Shown: positions 61,287-64,000 of the stretch, in pieces
Position numbering within the stretch: the stretch's first letter is position 1
How the letters are laid out: the number at the start of each line of letters is the position of its first letter
NCBI GenBank assembly: GCA_016874755.1
Contig: VGTH01000026.1
Coordinates: 1-64,000, forward strand
DNA: 64,000 bases
Source: Deltaproteobacteria bacterium
Lineage (GTDB): Bacteria; Desulfobacterota; Binatia; UBA9968
Reading direction: 5' to 3'
Made by a program: the position numbers and the translations under genes
Notes under the pieces: model-generated
What the model was told of the DNA's origin: nothing
What the model saw: the letters and a program-made list of their open reading frames with translations, nothing else
Database searches by the model: none

Positions 61287-62507
61287 TTAGACTGACAGTG
61301 ATTCGCTACCTGCCTTGAGCCCATCCAAATAATCCGCCCAAGCCTGCATCATCTTGCGTCGTTCAGGTAGATGCTCGGCGAAATTATAAGCGGCACTGAC
61401 CGTGTTACGATCAGCGTGAGCCAGCTGACGTTCTATCGCTTGATGATTCCAGCCTTGCTCGTGCAATAGCGTGGACGCCATACTGCGGAAGCCATGGCCG
61501 GTCATCTCGTCTTTCGTGTATCCCATCCGCCTCAGCGCGGCGAGAACAGCGTTTTCGCTCATCGGCCGCTCGTGTGTACGCGCACTAGGGAAGATATAGC
61601 GAGGCATGTGCGGTCGCGCGACGAACTCTCGATTGGTCACGGGCTCGAGCTCTCGGAAGATCTCAACTGCCTGGCGCGAAAGAGGAACGATGTGCTGTTC
61701 GCGCATCTTCATCCGCGCCGCGGGTATACGCCACTCGGCCTTTTGTAGATTGATCTCTAGCCACTGTGCACGGCGAAGTTCCCCCGGCCGAACGAACACC
61801 AGCGGCGCGAGCCGCAGCGCGCATTTAGTCACGATATAACCCTGATAGGAGTCGATGGCTCGAAGCAGTTCGGCGATTCTCTTGGGCTCTATGATCGACG
61901 CGTGATGCTTTTCCTTCGGCGGGGGAACGGCGCCGCGAAGATCGCCCGTCGGATCGCGATCGGCGCGACCCGTCGCAACAGCGTAACGGAAAACTTGCCC
62001 GCAGTTCTGCAATGCACGATGGGTGGTTTCGAGGGCACCGCGGTTTTCAATTCGACGCAATACTGTGAGCAATTCGGGTGCCTTGATTTCCGCGATAGGT
62101 CTCTTCCCAAGCCATGGGAAGATGTCATTTTCGAGTCGACGCAAAATCCGCTCCCCATGACCGGGTGTCCAACCACCCGAAAACTTCTTGTGCCACTCTC
62201 GAGAAATCGCTTCAAAACTCTCCGCGCCTGTTTGCGCGATTTTCGCCGCCTTACGTGCCTCGCCAGGGTCGATGCCATTGGCGAGATCTGAGCGCGCGTT
62301 GTCACGTCTCTGCCTCGCCGCTTTTAAACTCACCTCGGGATAGACTCCAAAGGAAATGCCTTTCTCCATGCCACCATAGCGATATTTCCAACGCCACCAC
62401 TTCCTGCCGGCGGGAGTGACGAGCAGATACAGGCCACCACTATCGAATAACTTGAAGGGCTTCGCCTGAGGTTTCGCAGAACGAATGGCTACGTCAGTCA
62501 GCGGCAT
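61287..62507 (-). CDS. P4-type tyrosine recombinase integrase
   Basis: A 406-residue site-specific recombinase. Residues 1-75 are the DUF4102 arm-binding domain (LTDVAIRSAKP, FDSGGLYLLVTPAGRKWWRW), residues 100-190 the core-binding domain, and residues 200-390 the catalytic domain: R in FVRPGELRRA, the HxxR in GHGFRSMAST, H in RQLAHADRN and the nucleophile tyrosine in VSAAYNFAEHL. The gene is transcribed away from the 3' end of ssrA, 165 bases off, the classical arrangement of elements that insert in tmRNA. The start at 62507 is the MPLTDVA methionine. Confidence 0.95.
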   Translation of the reverse strand: MPLTDVAIRSAKPQAKPFKLFDSGGLYLLVTPAGRKWWRWKYRYGGMEKGISFGVYPEVSLKAARQRRDNARSDLANGIDPGEARKAAKIAQTGAESFEAISREWHKKFSGGWTPGHGERILRRLENDIFPWLGKRPIAEIKAPELLTVLRRIENRGALETTHRALQNCGQVFRYAVATGRADRDPTGDLRGAVPPPKEKHHASIIEPKRIAELLRAIDSYQGYIVTKCALRLAPLVFVRPGELRRAQWLEINLQKAEWRIPAARMKMREQHIVPLSRQAVEIFRELEPVTNREFVARPHMPRYIFPSARTHERPMSENAVLAALRRMGYTKDEMTGHGFRSMASTLLHEQGWNHQAIERQLAHADRNTVSAAYNFAEHLPERRKMMQAWADYLDGLKAGSESLSV

Positions 62508-62634
62508 GTGGGGGTAACTCACTTTCCATGTCTACCAGTTGCCCCCAAAGTTACCCCAAATATGGGGTAGCTCTGGCTGGACAGCATCGGACCATGCCGG
62601 ACATTATATACTATATAGTTTTATATTTACAGAG

Positions 62635-62652
62635 ACTTATTGGACTTATTGG
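62635..62652. repeat. two tandem 9-bp repeats next to the integrase start
   Basis: ACTTATTGG twice in tandem (62635-62643, 62644-62652), in an AT-rich stretch (62600-62655) between the integrase and tmRNA. Arm-type binding sites for the recombinase are a reasonable guess. Confidence 0.45.
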
Positions 62653-62672
62653 GATCAGGCCGGATGTGAAAT

Positions 62673-62700
62673 TGGTGGAGGCGGGGGGAATCGAACCCCC
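62673..62700 (-). other. probable attachment site at the ssrA 3' end
   Basis: The 3' end of tmRNA (GGGTTCGATTCCCCCCGCC then TCCACCA) next to a P4-type integrase is the usual target of such elements. The partner copy at the far end of the element was not found within the window, so the element's limits are unknown. Confidence 0.5.
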
Positions 62701-63024
62701 GTCCGAAGGTCTTCCGCCAGATATGACTACATGCTTAGCCGATGTTTTGGTTTCGCTTTACGATCCCCCAGCGGCTGGGTCTCTCAAGCTATCCGGCTTG
62801 GATCTCGGCCTCATCACCCCCGGCGGGAGAATCGGCCCATCCCACTAAATGACGTCTTATCCAATCCCGTGGGAGAAAACCGGTAAGACGCTAGCTGCGG
62901 TTAGGCAGCCAGTTTGTATTCGAAATTGTCTGCGTTTAATTTGCAGAGCTGTTTGTTTAACGGGACAACAGCACCCCGGCATGCCACTCTGACTTCCCAC
63001 CCCCGTCGAAACCACATCGCCCCC
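62673..63024 (-). ncRNA. ssrA: transfer-messenger RNA (tmRNA)
   Basis: Rescues stalled ribosomes. On the minus strand the 5' end GGGGGCGATGTGGTTTCGACGG at 63024 pairs with the 3' end CCGCCTCCACCA at 62673 (acceptor stem of seven pairs, one G-T). The tag frame GCAGACAATTTCGAATACAAACTGG.. encodes ADNFEYKLAA and stop (about 62904-62936). The T arm GGGGGTTCGATTCCCCC and the pseudoknot region are in place; 352 bases is a normal length. The tag sequence is typical of proteobacteria-like tmRNAs. An integrase gene lies just downstream. Confidence 0.95.
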
Positions 63025-63099
63025 ATGTTTTGAAAGTGTAATCATTCGACGGCGCAAATGCCAGTCTCCGGGCGGCGGTTTCAGCAACGAGCCTTGGCG

Positions 63100-64000
63100 T
63101 CATCTTGCGATACGCTTGGCCAGTTCACGCGGCGAGCCCATCGCCAGCGACATCGGAACCATCAAAGCGCTGATGACGATGAGTCCCCAGATGGCGATGG
63201 AATAGCTGCCCTTCCAGTCAAAAATGAGCCCCATCACCAGCGGGCCGACGACGCCAGCACCGACAGAGGATCCTTGCAAAATACCCAAGATGCCACCGAT
63301 GGTGCGCGTGCCAAACATGATGCTGCCAACGGCGCCGCGCATCGGCACGAGGCAGCCAAAGCTGACACCGAACAACAGCGCGAAGGGCACCGTAGCCCAG
63401 ACCGAGCGAACCGCCACCACCTGCAGATATAAAAGACCAATCCCCATCATCGCGGCGACAGCGGCCAAGACGATGCGGTAGTCCATTCTATCCAACAGCC
63501 AACCGCCGCCCACCCGGCCGATGCCGCTGAAGACAAACATGATCGACATGACGACCGACGCCCAGGCGGCGCTCAGTCCGATGTCCTGCTGCAAGTACGG
63601 AATCATGTGGACTTGGAAGGCTGAGTTGACGATAAAAGTGCCGGCCAAGTAGGTCGTGAAGAGCCAGAACTCTTTGGTGCGCAGCACCGCGCGGAGCGTC
63701 AGGCCGGCATCGGGCTGCTGGCGCGCGGCGCTCGCGCCGCCAACAGTCGCGCCACACTTTTCCGGCGGGTCGCCATCGGGGCGCAGGCCGTAGGGCTCGG
63801 GGCGGTCGCGCACAATCATACTGAGCAGAGTGATGCTGACCAGCACCAGCACGCCATAGCCGATCAGCACCGCGCGCCAGCCGTAGGCGTCGATGATCTG
63901 CGTGTTAAGAATGACGATAGGCGAGCCGAAAATCGGACCGGTGACGGCAATGCCGGTAGCCAAGCCACGATTGCGGCGAAACCAGCGCGAGATGATCACC
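63100..64000 (-). CDS. MFS transporter, monocarboxylate/OFA-like, N-terminus outside the window
   Basis: C-terminal 299 residues of an inner-membrane transporter with about nine hydrophobic helices visible. The visible start is internal: SRWFRRNRGLATGIAVTGPI is the cytoplasmic loop and helix of the first half, and GLRPDGDPPE the central loop. Later helices include FWLFTTYLAGTFIVNSAFQV, GRVGGGWLLDRMDYRIVLAA and GAVGSIMFGTRTIGGILGIL. The pattern fits the oxalate/formate antiporter-monocarboxylate group. The 5' part lies beyond base 64000. It starts upstream of tmRNA on the same strand. Confidence 0.88.
   Translation of the reverse strand, partial: VIISRWFRRNRGLATGIAVTGPIFGSPIVILNTQIIDAYGWRAVLIGYGVLVLVSITLLSMIVRDRPEPYGLRPDGDPPEKCGATVGGASAARQQPDAGLTLRAVLRTKEFWLFTTYLAGTFIVNSAFQVHMIPYLQQDIGLSAAWASVVMSIMFVFSGIGRVGGGWLLDRMDYRIVLAAVAAMMGIGLLYLQVVAVRSVWATVPFALLFGVSFGCLVPMRGAVGSIMFGTRTIGGILGILQGSSVGAGVVGPLVMGLIFDWKGSYSIAIWGLIVISALMVPMSLAMGSPRELAKRIAR

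Noticed and set aside
62904-62936. Reading frame in tmRNA seen as part of a protein gene
   Set aside because: The open frame over 62857-63087 is the tmRNA itself; the tag frame ADNFEYKLAA with stop and the pairing acceptor stem explain it.

Overview
The window looks like chromosomal DNA of an uncultured, GC-rich, probably aerobic soil or groundwater bacterium. Several four-membered genes (class-2 amidohydrolases, NMT1/THI5-type substrate-binding proteins), an orphan NtrC-type regulator, a cytochrome b6/subunit IV-type bc complex with a multihaem c cytochrome, and a tmRNA tag reading ADNFEYKLAA resemble lineages once filed under Deltaproteobacteria (Binatota-, Desulfobacterota- or Tectomicrobia-like metagenome bins). 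This placement is inference from gene content only.

Layout. 0-8 kb: a broken Hsp20 gene, a monohaem cytochrome c, glutathione peroxidase, a glyoxalase-fold protein and three amidohydrolase-type enzymes, interrupted at 4.6-6.2 kb by a block of small genes separated by imperfect attC-like hairpins, including an antitoxin with a broken PIN toxin. 8-15 kb: an SH3-domain membrane protein, a frameshifted beta-helix lipoprotein, acpS, mtnA, plant-type glutamate-cysteine ligase and nagZ. 15-21 kb: a TetR regulator beside the relic of an outer-membrane efflux factor, a 32-residue membrane peptide, an NtrC-family response regulator and an RpoD-type sigma factor. 21-28 kb: an internally deleted binding-protein gene, an SnoaL-like membrane protein, a hydrolase-methyltransferase fusion coupled to a PAP2-phosphatase fusion, and an exported animal-type haem peroxidase.

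28-44 kb: catabolic enzymes (alpha/beta hydrolase, deacetylase, amidohydrolase, SDR, acetyl-CoA synthetase, ferredoxin reductase, class II aldolase) around four tandem NMT1/THI5 binding-protein genes with no permease or ATPase. 44-48 kb: a partner-switching signalling cassette (STAS antagonist, HATPase kinase, and a very large MBL-CHASE2-PP2C phosphatase reading frame cut by two in-frame stop codons). 48-54 kb, opposite strand: a respiratory operon made of a small membrane protein, Rieske protein, cytochrome b6-like subunit, subunit IV-like protein, a 55-residue membrane protein, a 908-residue octahaem cytochrome c with a long coiled coil, and a cupredoxin, closed by a clear intrinsic terminator. 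54-60 kb: ispF, moeA, DUF3750, an MFS pump, an ABC ATPase and an aldo/keto reductase. 60-63 kb: a small integrative island (RHH protein, AlpA, P4-type integrase) abutting the 3' end of ssrA (tmRNA). The right edge is a truncated MFS gene.

The spacers are unusually rich in short dispersed repeats of several unrelated families: a CTTCGAC..GTCGAAG hairpin, CACGAAGG long palindromes, GGCAATAGGCA stutters and CTAGACGC hairpins. Some of them supply start or stop codons of neighbouring genes. Together with at least seven decayed genes, this suggests a genome with active gene turnover, though assembly errors could account for some of the breaks. The best candidates for something undescribed are the octahaem bc-type operon, the triple-fusion phosphatase cassette, and the possible cassette array at 4.6-6.2 kb.
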